Shown here piece after piece: positions 46,892 to 58,500 of a stretch of 64,000 nucleotides of DNA. The translations under genes and the position numbers were made by a program. Position 1 is the first letter of the stretch; every line of letters starts with the position of its first letter. The stretch is from Stenogyne calaminthoides (taxonomy: Eukaryota; Streptophyta; Magnoliopsida; Lamiales; Lamiaceae): the NCBI GenBank assembly GCA_037126765.1, contig JBBCBC010000022.1, positions 1,364,001 to 1,428,000 of the forward strand, written 5' to 3'. Below the pieces are notes generated by a model, which saw nothing but the letters and a program-made list of their open reading frames with translations, ran no database searches and had not been told where the DNA came from.

Positions 46892-48610
46892 ATTACTACT
46901 TCACTACAATTAATTAATATATTATTAATACGCACCACCCGTGTAATTGATGCTAGGGAAACAAACTCGAAATGTAAATATATCATATTTAATATTTTCT
47001 TTAATGGCGATTTATTATTTCTAATAAAAAGTACTCCAGTTTGGTCTCTTTTAAATGGAGTATATATGTTCCAGTTTGGGCCGTAAGTTATTTAATTAGT
47101 GTCGGCCAGCCCACACATTTCTTATTGCCAATATCAACTATTTAATTTGGGCCGGGCCTAAACTTGCACAAGACCCATATCTCACAGCTCGGCTTCAAGC
47201 CCACAATCTAGTTAGCTGAATAGCTGTTATTATAAGGAAATTTAAGAAAATGTCCTTTTTTATTTTAAAATATAAATAAAATAACTCTCCATATTTTCTT
47301 GTAAAAATATTATCTGTTATGTGAAAGTTTCTAGTTGTTATTCTCTACCTTGCTGCTCTCCACAATATTCACCCCCACTCCCAATACCATGCATTTGTTA
47401 GATTAATGAACAATTTCTTTTCATATTTCACTTCGATTTAAGTTGTAAACATATTCTACATAACAAATATAATCATTTAAAATTATACACATCATAAAGT
47501 TACTTTAATTTGAATTTTCATCCTATAAAAATCAAAAGGTTAAAAAGTGTTTTAAAATTGAAAACTAACCGTTATTCATGGCTAGGGGTAATCACATGAA
47601 GATGGAGAGAATAAAAAAAGCTAACGTGAAAATTTTAGTTGTTTCTAGCCATGAATAAATGTTGGTTTCCATTTAAAAAAAATATTTTATTATATATAGG
47701 GTGAAAATTCAAAATGAAGTAATTACATAGCATGAGAATAGTTTTAACTTTTAAATGATTATATATGTTAATGTTGAGCATGTCTCAAATTGAAATGGAG
47801 GTGAAATGTGAAAAAGAAAATGAATTATAACAATGATAGGTAAATTAATAGGCATGTTATAGTGAACATTCTGGGGAGCAAGAAAAGAAAGAAAGGTAAA
47901 TAGAGGATTTTACAACATAAATAAGGGCTTTTTTTGCCAAAAATAAAAAATGAAGATGATTACTTTAGTGCCAATAAGTAGTATTAGTCCAATTTTATAA
48001 AATAATTATCAATGTAATTCATTTTTAAAATTCAAACAAAATTATTTTTGAAAACCAACATTATATTGTAATGATAGACCATGTGATAAAGATTTATGTA
48101 CAAAATGAAACTCAATATTAACTAAAGTCTCTGTTCCAATTTCGGCCATCATTAGCCACTTATTTTACATGAAACTTATATGTCACGTGTTGAATGTAAT
48201 TATACTAAAATTATGAATTTTAGTGTAATAATTAAGTATTTTAACTTTATCAAAATTGATTATAATACATAATATAATATAGTTTTAAAACATATATTTA
48301 AAGGCGTGTCAAATTTGAAAACCTGTGGACAATAGATAGTAGCATCTGTTATTTTTTCTGATGTTTCAAACTACGTGTATATTCTCCTGTTGACTATGAT
48401 CTTATCTACCAATAAATTCTAAGAATGACTAAAAATTCAAACAACGTTAGGGCTACTAAACCAGTGGTCTAACACATGAAAAGAATATTACAAGTCTCTA
48501 TTTTGTCGGTTGCGACAGTATATCAGTTAGTTTAAAATCGATTCAACTGAAAAAAATAATTGAAATATAAAAACTTGATTATTATATGGTTAATTTAAAA
48601 TTTGAGATTG
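46892..48610. other. no gene recognised
   Basis: AT-rich intergenic DNA upstream of the Copia element. A weak inverted pair, ctaaccgttattcatggcta (47565) and tagccatgaataaatgttgg (47646), brackets about 100 bp. No coding frame. Confidence 0.45.
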
Positions 48611-48615
48611 AGGAG

Positions 48616-48849
48616 TATAAAGGACAGTCAACAGTCCAGTCAACCTTTAAGTCAGATAGTATTAGTTGATACACTCAACAAAATTAGTTGAGTGTGTTGT
48701 GTAGATATTATAAATATAGCCGTTGTAGTTAGTTAGCATTTGATCTGTTCATTTTCATTCTTTCACTCTAGGTCACATTCTTCTTTTCTCTCAAACGGTT
48801 AAGGATGATTTTCATTGTAAGATGTTGATTCAATCTTGATTTCTCTATA
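48616..48849 (+). repeat. Copia 5' LTR
   Basis: 234 bp; contains tattataaatatag (probable TATA box near 48702-48715) and ends CTCTATA directly before the primer site. Its outer edge is the AGGAG duplication, which fixes the non-TG start. Confidence 0.93.
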
Positions 48850-48858
48850 TGGTATCAG
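48850..48858 (+). other. Copia primer-binding site
   Basis: TGGTATCAG directly after the LTR, matching the first nine bases of the tRNA-iMet site; the remainder (TTTTAG) differs. Confidence 0.8.
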
Positions 48859-49019
48859 TTTTAGGTTTACAAATTTGTTGAAGATCCTGTTTTTCGCTCT
48901 TTTGCGTCTATCGAGAATTTGTTTTTGTTCTCACTCTTTTCGCGATTTTCGCGATTTTTCGATCAATTGGATCGTTTTCTGTTGTGGTTTTCGATTGTTC
49001 ATCGAATTGTTAGGCTTCT

Positions 49020-50095
49020 ATGGCTACGATTGTTACTCCGGTGTTGGATCCGAATTCGTTGAATCCGACATTGAATCAGTTGTCACCACTTTATTTGCAT
49101 CACAATGACAACACTGCTGCATCTATTGTGATTGAATCTTTGAATGGCAAGAACTTTACCTCTTGGAGTAACTCTATCAAGTGTGCGCTCAGCGTGAAGA
49201 ACAAGGTACCACTCATTGACGGTACAATTACTAAACCTATTGAATCTGACGATAGAGCTATCTATCTTGCTTGGGTTAGGGCTAATGATCTTGTTCTTCT
49301 GTGGATTCTGAATTCTATTGATTCTGATATTAAGAAAACGCTTGAATATTTTACTTTGGCTAAGGATGTTTGGGATGAATTGCATATTAGATATGCTAAG
49401 TGTGATTTGGCTCGTGTGTTTCAATTGGAAAAAGATATTGCTAATATTTCTAAGGGAAGCCAGTCTCTTGTTCATTAATATAACCAGTTCAAGGCCTTAT
49501 GGGATGAGTATCTAAGTTTTAGGCCTGTCTTGAAGTGTAATTGTGGTGCTATGAATTTGTGCACTTGTGAGTTGTTGAAGACTGATTCTGTTATGAATTT
49601 TTTAACTGGTCTTGATGACTCATACTCTGCCTCGATGAGTCAACTTTTCATGTCTTCACCATTTCCTCCCTTGGCCAAAGTTTTTTCTTTGCTCTTGCAA
49701 GAAGAGAGTCAGAGGACACTACATTCTCAACCAGATAAAACTGAATCTATGGCCATGCTGGCTAGAAATGGGAATTACTCAAGATTTTCCAAAGACAAGA
49801 AGAAGCCACTCAAATGCAGTCATTGTGGGGGACCTGGACACACTGTGGACAGGTGTTTCCAGCTGATAGGTTATCCTCCAGGCTGGAAAGGGCCTAGAGG
49901 ACCTAGACAACTTGATAAAAGTCAACAGCCTGATTCCTCTACTAATGTGTTGGTTTCACACACTCATAAAGATGATTCTGTGGAAAGTCAACAGCCTACT
50001 AATCCTTTGTTTACTCAGGAATTTTTTGAGCAATTCTTGCAGTTTTCAAAGATGAAAAAAGGATGGAGATTCCAAACATCTCTGCTGCTGCTGTG
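49020..50095 (+). pseudogene. Copia gag
   Basis: ATG 49020 opens MATIVTPVLDPNSLN. The N-terminal block VIESLNGKNFTSWSNSIKCA is the usual gag start, followed by KDVWDELHIRYAKCDLARVF. A TAA at 49476-49478 interrupts SLVH-YNQFKALWDEY. The frame resumes through FLTGLDDSYSA and a CX2CX4HX4C zinc knuckle, CSHCGGPGHTVDRC (about 49816-49857). A frameshift near 50060 separates it from the protease frame. About seven residues present in the second gag copy (MAQTQEQ, 53058) are missing here. Confidence 0.9.
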
Positions 50096-52334
50096 ATCAC
50101 TGACCATGGAACTTCTGCTCACCCTAATAAAGGTTTGCATTCTTGTTTTCATACCAGCACTAATTCTTCATGGATTCTTGATACTGGTGCTACTGATCAC
50201 ATGATAAGTGATCAGAGATTATTTGATGGTATTCCTACTGTTGTGAATGTTAAAATCAATCTTCCTAATAATAAGATTGTTATTGCTACTTTGATTGGTA
50301 ATGTGACTTTACATGAGAAACTGATTTTGTATAATGTGTTATATGTTCTAGATTTCACATTCAACTTGTTATCTGTTTCTCATCTGACTAAGCACTCATC
50401 TTGTGTTGTTACTTTTATGTCTACTCATTGCATTTTACAGGACAATCTGACCAAGATTGTGATTGATACTGCTGATCAAGATGGTGGCTTGTACCATCTG
50501 ATTTTTACTGATATGAATAAGATTTTTGTAAATTCTGCTCAGAATAAGAGTGATTTTAGTTTGTGGCATTCTAGACTAGGGCATGCTTCTGAAAAATGTA
50601 TTGCAAAAATAAAATCCCTGTCTATGAAAGGGAATTGTGGTTTGTCTTGTGAAATTTGTCCATTAGCTAAACAAAAGAGGTTACCTTTCACTAGCAGTAC
50701 TTCTACAACTGATGCTCCTTTTACTTTGATACATTGTGATGTATGGGGTCCTTTCTATACTATTTCTCATACAGGCCACAAGTATTTCCTTACTATAGTT
50801 GATGATTTAAGTAGATGCACTTGGATTTACATGTTAAAAGCTAAGTCTGATGTTAGCATTGCTTTGGACAGATTCTATAAAATGGTTTTTACACAATTTC
50901 AAAAGAAATTTCAAATCATTAGAACTGATAATGGTACTGAATTTTTCTTGCATTCTTTTTATCATGATCATGGCATTATTCATCAAACTAGTTGTGTAGA
51001 AACACCTCAGCAAAATGGTATTGTTGAGAGGAAACATCAGCATTTGTTGCAAGTTGCAAGGGCTCTTCTTTTTCAATCTTGCTTACCTCTTAAACACTGG
51101 AATGAATGCATTCTCATAGCTGCACATCTTATTAATAGAGTTCCCACTGAAATTTTGGGAAATAGAAGCCCATTTGAAATCTTATTTCAAAAACTACCAG
51201 ATTATGATCACATGAGAATATTTGGTTGTTTGTGTTTTGCAAACACTTTAATTGCTCACAGGAACAAATTTCATCCAATGGCAACTAAATGTGTCTTACT
51301 TGGGTATCCTTTTGGCACAAAAGGTTACAAGCTACCTGAGGTATCTACTGGTAAAGTTTTAATTTCTAGAAATGTTAAATTCTATGAAAATATCTTTCCA
51401 TATTCTGACACTATTGGTACAGACAAGTTTTTAGACAAATTATTCATTCAACGGTCATCTTCATATATTCCTGATATTCCTATCCATGTTCCTTCTCATA
51501 TTGATTCTCATTCTAACATTATACATCAAGATTTAGAAGATGAATTGACAGGTTTCACTGAGCCATCTGAATACATTACATCTGAATTACCTGATGAACC
51601 TGCATCTGAACTTGCATTTGAGGGATCTTCTGATGCACCATCAGCAGACAATGGTTCCATTATAGTTCAAACTGATGATGTCTCACAACAAAGAAGGTCT
51701 AGCAGAGAAAGACACCCACCTGCTTACTTACAAGTGTATGAAACTACTCTTCCTTCTCTTCATACTAATATCAATACTACTCATGATGTCAATCTTGTTG
51801 CTGCTCATAAGTGTCATTATCCCATTTCTAATTTTCTCTCCACATCTCAACTGTCTCACAATCACAAACACTTTACTGCTGTTATTTCCAAAATCCAAGA
51901 GCCTAAAACTTATAAACAAGCTAGTACTGATCCCAATTGGGTTCAGGCTATGCAACTTGAATTACAAGCTCTTGAGAGAACAAATACATGGACTCTTGTT
52001 GATTTACCTAAGAATAAGCATTGTATAGGTTGTAAGTGGGTTTTTAAAGTAAAACACAAAGCTGATTGTACCATTAAAAGATATAAGCAAGACTTGTTGC
52101 TAAAGGGTATACTCAGGAGGAGGGTATAACCTATTTTGATATCTTTTCTCTTGTAGCTAAGATAACTACTGTTAGAATTTTATTTGCTGTTGCCAATGCT
52201 AAAAATTGGTTTATTCACCAATTAGATGTAAACAATGCTTTCTTACATAGTGATTTAGATGAAAATGTGTATATGCTACCTCCACTTGGTTACTGCCCTA
52301 CTAATGACAAAAGAGTATGCAAACTCAATAAGAG
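50063..52334 (+). pseudogene. Copia pol: protease, integrase, N-terminal RT
   Basis: One open frame runs 50063-52129 (688 codons). Protease: SWILDTGATDHM. GAG-pre-integrase: LWHSRLGHASEKC with CEICPLAKQKRLPF. Integrase core: IHCDVWGPF, FLTIVDDLSRCTWIY, RTDNGTEFF and ETPQQNGIVERKHQ, with the D-D-E triad present. RT begins TYKQASTDPNWVQAM and ELQALERTNTWTLV, then KWVFKVK. A frameshift near 52090 moves RT to another frame (DIFSLVAKITTVRILF, HQLDVNNAFLHSDL). RT stops abruptly at VCKLNKS at 52334, where the duplicated leader-gag block begins. Confidence 0.92.
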
Positions 52335-53137
52335 TCAGTTTTAGGTTTACAAATTTGTTGAAGATCATGTTTTCCGCTCTTTCGCGTCTAATCGCGAATT
52401 TGTTTTTGTTCTCACTCTTTTCGCGATTTTTTTCAATCGATTAGATCGTTTTCTATTGTGGTTTTCGATTGTTCATCGAATTGTTAGGCTTCTATGGCTA
52501 CGATTGTTCCTCCGGTGTTGGATCCAAATTCCTTGAATCCGGCGTTGAATCCGTTGTCACCACTTTATTTGCATCACAATGTCAACACTGTTGTGTCTAT
52601 TGTGATTGAATCTTTGAATGGCAAGAACTTTACGTCTTGAAGTAATTCTGTCAAGCGTGCGCTCAGCATGAAGAACAAGGTACCACTCATTGACGGTACA
52701 ATTACTAAACCTATTGAATCTGACGATAGAGCTATCTATCTTGTTTGGGTTAGGGCTAATGATCTTGTTCTTCTGTGGATTCTGAATTCTATTGATTCTG
52801 ATATTAAGAAAATACTTGAATATTTTACTGTGGTTAAGGATGTTTGAGATGAATTGCATATTAGATATGATAAGTGTGATTTGGCTTGTGTGTTTCAATT
52901 GGAAAAAGATCTTGCTAATATTTCTAAGGGAATTCAGTCTCTTGTTCATTACTATAACCAGTTCAAGGCCTTATGGGATGAATATCTAAGTTTTAGGCCT
53001 GTCTTGAAGTGTAATTGTGGTGCTATGAATTTGTGCACTTGTGAGTTGTTGAAGACTATGGCTCAGACTCAAGAGCAAGATTATGTTATGAAATTTTTAA
53101 CTGATCTTGATGACTCATACTCTGCCTTGAGGAGTCA
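52335..53137 (+). repeat. duplicated leader-gag block inside RT
   Basis: Matches 48855-49642 from the primer-site edge (tcagttttaggtttacaaat) to mid-gag (gactcatactctgcc). It starts after the codons for KLNKS and ends before QASRQW, replacing about five expected RT residues (normally LYGLK). The microhomology AGAGTCAG / GGAGTCAG occurs at the two edges. Within the block gag has stops near 52638 and 52845. Confidence 0.9.
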
Positions 53138-54098
53138 GCAAGCCTCTAGACAATGGTTTCACAAACTATCAGATTCTCTTATTGAGTTTGGTTACTCTCA
53201 GTCACAAGCTGATAACTCTATGTTCATTAAAGATGCAAATGGTGAGTTCATTGTTCTTGTTTGTTATGTGGATGATATTATACTTTCTGGTAATTGTATG
53301 GATGAAATATTGAGGGTCAAAACCTTTCTTGACAAGAAGTTCACAATCAAAGATTTGGGTGAACTGAAATACATACTTGATATTGAAATTGCTAAAAATA
53401 ACAAAGGATTACAATTATGCCAAAGAAAGTATGCATTTGAATTGTTAAATGATTGTGGCTATCTTAGAAGTAGACCATGTGACACACCAATGGACTCAAA
53501 ACAAGGGTTCACTCAAGACATCAATTCTCAACTTTTGAAAGATCCATCTATTTACAGAAGGGTTGTTGGTAAACTTCTGTATCTCACTATTACTAGATCT
53601 GACCTTTCTTATCCTATACAAACACTAACACAATATATGAGCAAGCCCACAGAGGCACATCTTTCTGTTGTTCACAGGTTTCTTAGGTACATTAAAAGTA
53701 ATCCAGGACAATGCATCTTTTATCCATCAAACTGCAACTTCCAGCTTCAAGCATTTACAGATTCTGACTGGGCTAGATGTGATACAACAAGAAGAAGCAT
53801 AAGTGTATATGTTGTGTATCTTGGTCACTCTCTCATCTCATGGAAATCCAAGAAACAGTTAACAGTTAGCAGATCCTCTGCTGAGGCTGAATACAGGGCC
53901 ATGGACTATACCACCAGTGAACTTCAATGGGTACTCTACATCCTAAAGGACTTAAAAATAGCTCATTCTCAACCTGCAATCATGTATACTGACAGCAGAT
54001 CAGCCTTCTGCATAGCACACAACCCTGTGCTTCATGAGAAGACAAAACACATACAAATAGACTACAATTTCACAAGGAAAAGCTACTGCAAGGCATAA
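52848..54098 (+). pseudogene. in-frame gag-RT-RNase H fusion frame
   Basis: One open frame crosses from duplicated gag (FQLEKDLANISKG, CNCGAMNLCTCELLKT, MAQTQEQ) directly into RT (QASRQWFHKLSDSL, CYVDDIILSGN with the catalytic YVDD) and RNase H (FTDSDWARC, SSAEAEYRAM, YTDSRSAFCIA). The first in-frame ATG is at 53058. Fingers-domain RT residues are absent, so polymerase activity is unlikely. The frame ends at 54098 by a frameshift; normal tail coding (PSEENLADMMTKPLG) continues in another frame to about 54215. Confidence 0.85.
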
Positions 54099-54216
54099 TC
54101 AAGATGATCCAGATTCCAAGTGAAGAAAACCTTGCTGATATGATGACTAAACCATTGGGACCAAGTTTGTTTCAAAGCTTCAAGACCAAAATAGGAATTA
54201 TTAACACACATTCACA

Positions 54217-54229
54217 TTTTGAGGAGGGG
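54217..54229 (+). other. Copia polypurine tract
   Basis: ttttgaggagggg directly before the 3' LTR; the second-strand primer site of the element. Confidence 0.85.
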
Positions 54230-54463
54230 TATAAAGGACAGTCAACAGTCCAGTCAACATTTAAGTCAGATAGTATTAGTTGATACAGTCAACAGTATTA
54301 GTTGAGTTTGTTGTGTAGATATTATAAATATAGTCGTTGTAGTTAGTTAGCATTTGATCTGTTCATTTTCATTCTTTCACTCTAGGTCACATTCTTCTTT
54401 TCTCTCAAACGGTTATGGATGATTTTCATTGTAAGATGTTGATTCAATCTTGATTTCTCTATA
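54230..54463 (+). repeat. Copia 3' LTR
   Basis: 234 bp, the same length as the 5' LTR, beginning TATAAAGG and ending CTCTATA, followed by AGGAG. Confidence 0.93.
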
Positions 54464-54589
54464 AGGAGACTCAATACTAATATAATTATATAACACAAAT
54501 TCTTATATTAAATATTGCAGCATCCATGCAATTTGCAACAGAATTCTGTTGCTCACAAGGCCAGAAGCCCAAAAAACACGACAAAAATT

Positions 54590-55395
54590 TGTATAGACCT
54601 AGTTCATCCTATGAACTCGGTCAAATCTGACCCATATACTAAAAATGGGTCAGATATATATACTTGAGGGCGCAGATGTGATTCCTCCCCTCTCCACCCG
54701 GAAACCCGTTGCAGCCACCTTCCCCGCCACCGCCGCGACCCCTCCCCTCCCTCCCCATACCACGTCGACGCGACCCATCCTCTTCCCTCCCAATGCCGCC
54801 GTGCATTGGTAAACTATCGGCGTTTTCGATGATAATATATATGATAATTTTATAGTTATCACTTTTACTCAGAAAAACTATCACTATTAATCATAAAAAT
54901 TATCACTTTTACTCATAAAAACTATCACTGTCACTATATGCTATAATAAGTTTCACTGTTACACATAAACTATCACTGTTACTCAGAAAAACTATCAATG
55001 TTGCTCAGAAAAACTATCACTTTTACTCAGAAAAACTATCACTGTCACTATATGCTATAATAAGTTTCACTGTTATACATAAACTATCACTGTTACTCAA
55101 AAAAATTATCACTATTACTCAAAAAAACTATCACTGTTACTTAGAAAAACTGTAACTGTTATTCAGAAAAATTATTACTGCTATATATATAAGCGTGGAA
55201 TGATGGCGAGATGGCGCGACGCGACAGCGCGTGGCTGGAATGAGTGCGACGCGAGAGAGACGAAAGTGTATGGTCTGGAATGCGTGCGACGGCGCATCGC
55301 GAGAGAGACCGAAGCGTGTGTATTAGTATTGAAATGAGTCATATTTAATTAGGGTTCATAGTGTGAACATGGTTCATAGGAGTGTTACTCAAAAA
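54590..55395. repeat. element carrying actatcactgtt minisatellite
   Basis: Opens gtatagacctagttcatcct and closes tggttcataggagtgttact, like 39940-40175. The interior has a GC-rich patch (54680-54800, purine/pyrimidine-skewed ccctcccc words) and a minisatellite at 54840-55190 of 18-20-bp units (actcagaaaaactatcac). A longer 135-bp unit (tcactatatgctataataag) occurs twice (54932, 55045). A second GC-rich patch with gcgacg words is at 55205-55310. Confidence 0.7.
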
Positions 55396-55849
55396 ACACA
55401 ATAGAAAGTATTAAAGAATGAAGACTTTTTAAAAATATTTTGTATGGTTTAAAAAGAATGGAACAAAATAATAATAAAGTAAATTGTAAACTATCAATCA
55501 TTTTTTACACATTGCCCTTTAAGAAATTAAAGCTCTTTATTTATATAACACTATATATTACATGTCATTGAGCTTATTAAATCTAATACTTCTAGTTAGA
55601 TTTACACTACATTTTGAGGAGCGTACCTACTGAAAGAAGGTATAAAACTTGTTTAGTTATTATAATTTTCATACATCCTTCTTTATTTAAAGGTAGGATT
55701 TTTCAATTGTACTTTCTGGAATGAGGGCAGTCTTGGCAAATGAGTAAAAAAATAGTATTTTATAGAGAATAGTGAGTGGCCAGAAAGGATATATTATAGT
55801 AAAATTTGTTTTATTATTATAAAATATTTCTCAGTCTCTTTCAAATAAC

Positions 55850-57349
55850 TGTTGGCGAGAGGCTATGTCTGCCGAATTCTCGGCCTTGCAAAAAATTGGC
55901 ACTTGGGACCTGGCACCCCAATGTTCCTCTCAAAATGTCGTAGAGTGCAAGTGGGTATTTCGCATTAAATGCAAGCCATATGTTTCCATTGACAAGTTCA
56001 AAGCCCGTCTTGTGGCTAAGGGGTTTCATCAGTGTTCCGGTGTCGATTTCTCTAAGACTTTCAATCCAATTATGAAGCCTGCTACAACGCGCATTATTCT
56101 CAGTGTGGCAGTTTCTCACAATTGGTATCTTCATCAATTTGATATCAACAATTCTTTTTTAAATGGGACTCTTCCAGATGAGGTCTGCATGTCTCTGCAG
56201 CCACCAGGATTCTTTGACAAGAAATTTCCGTCTTATGTATGCAAGCTTCAAAAGTTCATCTACAACCTCAAGCAAGCTCCCCAAACTAGGTACAATGCAC
56301 TTTGTGACTTTCTTTCCTCTTTGGATTTTATGCACATCAAGTTCGACAAATTTTTGTTTGTCTACAATCACAATGGGATTCTCGCTTATTTTCTGGTGTA
56401 CGTTGATGATCTTATTCTCACTGGTAATGACACTGCCTTCTGACATCACACTGTGGTCTCTCTTGCCTCGAAGTTATTTGTCAAAAATCTTGGGTCTTTA
56501 TCATATTTTCTTGGTGTTGAGGTATTATGTACTCTGTCTTCTTGTAGCTTAGTGCAACGCAAGTACATCACTGATTTACTTAACAAGTACAATATGCTTG
56601 ATGTCAAATCTATTCAGACACCCCTTGCCCCAGGTGTCACTCTTTCGCTGAACGATGGTTCTAATCATTCAGATGCTACTACTTATCGTCAGGCCTTAGG
56701 TAGTCTACAATATATAATATTTACCCGTTCAAATATTGTATTTGGTAGTAACAAGTTGTCTCAGTTTATGCATGCACCAACTGGATGTCATTGAGGAGCT
56801 TTCAAACGCCTATTTCCATATTTAAATGGTGCTTGCACTGGGCATTACACTTCGTCCAGATTCACCTCTCTTCCTTCATTGTTTCATTGATGTTGATTGG
56901 GAAGGTAACTGTGACAATTGGACCTCTAGCTAGGCTTATATTGTTTATCTTGGTGCTAATCCGGTTTCAGGGTCATCTCGCAAACAAAGGTATGTAGCCC
57001 ATTTTTCTACTGAGGTTGAATATCGTGTCATTGTTGTTGCTGCTGTTGAAGTTCAGTGGACCAATAATATTCACTATGAGCTTCATGTCCCAGTTTCTTC
57101 TACTTCGGGATGTATAGTGACAATATTGGTGTCATCTACTTGTGTTCGAATACTATGTTTCACTCTTGGATGAAACACATTTCGATAGATTATCATTTTG
57201 TTCGGGACCTAGTTCAAACATCTCAGCTTCGACTGTTGCATGTCTCTTCCGCTGATCAACTAGCTAATGCTCTCACCAAACCTCTTACTCGGGCTCGACT
57301 GCAACTTCTTATGTACTCTAAGATTGGTCTCACTAATAGTGCTCCATCT
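55850..57349 (+). pseudogene. Copia RT-RNase H, second lineage
   Basis: RT starts NWREAMSAEFSALQKIGTW (about 55855) and continues CKWVFRIK, FKARLVAKGFHQ, HQFDINNSFLNG, YNLKQAPQ and the catalytic YVDDLILTGND (56399). A stop at 56441-56443 interrupts it; then SLSYFLGVEV, KYITDLLNKYNM, TPLAP and FTRSNIVFGSNKLSQFMHAP. RNase H is badly broken between 56790 and 57110, then HISIDYHFVRDLV and SADQLANALTKPLT survive. The wording differs from the element at 48616-54463, so this is another lineage. Its upstream half (gag, integrase) is absent here. Confidence 0.88.
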
Positions 57350-57432
57350 TGAGGGGGTGTATTTGGATATTTATAAATATATGTATAGTATATTATCTCA
57401 CATCGGATACTACTAGATAATGTAAACACTTT

Positions 57433-57469
<37 letters not shown>
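57350..57469 (+). mobile_element. polypurine tract and truncated 3' LTR
   Basis: TTGAGGGGG precedes TGTATTTGGATATTTATAAA, a normal TG start at 57358. The word tctcacatcgg follows, common near LTR starts. The LTR runs into (TA)n and (GA)n at 57431-57469, where a MITE begins. Confidence 0.7.
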
Positions 57470-57973
57470 GTGATATAGAACCAACTATGTGGTTTTTATG
57501 GAATCAGATTAATGAGGTGTCATGCCAACTCATCATCCACATAATTAATACTACTTAAATAAATTATAGAATATTTTATAATTAATATACTATACCCTAA
57601 ACCATGAACCCTAAACCCTAAATTATGAACCATTTGGGTCGGGTGAACCATGAACCACTTGGGCTGGATTCCGCTCTGGCCGGGTTGGGTCCAGGCAGGT
57701 AAATTTTTTTTTTTTTCAGTTCAGTTTTATTTTTTCAATTCAGTTTAATTTTTTTTTTCCGGCCAGACCTGAACTCGGCCCGAGTGGTTCATGGTTCACC
57801 CGACCCGAATGGTTCATGATTTAGGGTTTAGAAATCATGGTTTAGGTTATAGTATATTAATTATAAAATATTTTATAATTTATTTAAATAGAATTAATTA
57901 TGTGGATGATGAGTTGACATGACACATCATTAATCTGATTCCATAAAAAGTCAAATAATTGGTTCTATATCAC
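57470..57973. mobile_element. 500-bp palindromic MITE
   Basis: A near full-length hairpin: ends GTGATATAGAACCA / GGTTCTATATCAC, arms with attaatgaggtgtcatgcc, tgtggatgatgagttgacat (inverted) and tagaatattttataattaat. The core has aaccatgaaccact words in both orientations and telomere-like ccctaaaccctaaa. Sits at the end of the Copia LTR fragment. Confidence 0.8.
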
Positions 57974-58244
57974 TACTCTATATATATATATAGACTTACT
58001 TTGTTATAATATCATTTCCACTCATTATTCTCTATATACTTTTTTCCAGGAGAAAAAAAATACGATAGAAAAATTTTGGGAGCAGCCTTTGCTACAGGAA
58101 TTAGGATGACTCCGCCACTCATCGCTCATGAGCACCTTTTTTTTTTTTACATTTAAAATGATATTTTATTTTAAAAACTAATATTTTATTCCGTTATATA
58201 GAAAATATATGTTGTTTTATTTTTGAAAGAATAGAACATACTTC
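57974..58244. other. no gene recognised
   Basis: AT-rich spacer with no coding frame. Confidence 0.4.
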
Positions 58245-58500
58245 CTCCATCCACCTATGAGTTTCTCTCTTCCCTTTCCATCCGTCCAATAATAAGTTTC
58301 ATGTTTTCATAAATAGAAAAAGTAACACTATCAATATATTTATTCTCATTTTTTACACTATATTACAAAATTGTCACTATTTCTCTTTATTTTTCATTCC
58401 AAATTCATATTTTGGCCCACCATTTATTATTTTATTAATTTTTTTTTACTTTAGTGCCCAAAAGAAATAAGAAAATTATTCATGGACAGATGGACTAATA
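58245..58500. mobile_element. decayed Stowaway-like MITE
   Basis: Left end cttcctccatccacctatga and right end, inverted, tagtccatctgtccatgaat resemble the CTCCCTCCGTCC Stowaway end. Arms are imperfect. Confidence 0.5.

Larger units (their letters stand above)
48616..54463 (+). mobile_element. complete Copia element with TATA termini and internal duplication
   Basis: Two 234-bp LTRs (7 differences by eye, about 3%) bound the element, with a perfect AGGAG duplication at 48611-48615 and 54464-54468. Order: LTR, primer site, leader, gag, protease, integrase, first part of RT, a second leader-gag block, rest of RT, RNase H, polypurine tract, LTR. LTRs begin TATAAAGG and end CTCTATA rather than TG...CA. 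Stops and frameshifts in gag and pol make it non-autonomous now. The moderate LTR divergence indicates a fairly recent insertion, and the internal duplication was probably carried in at insertion. Confidence 0.92.

Noticed and set aside
54840..55190. CRISPR-like array
   Set aside because: Head-to-tail 18-20-bp units without unique spacers.
57590..57620. Interstitial telomere
   Set aside because: Only a few ccctaaa-like words in a MITE core, also present inverted in the other arm; not a (TTTAGGG)n array.
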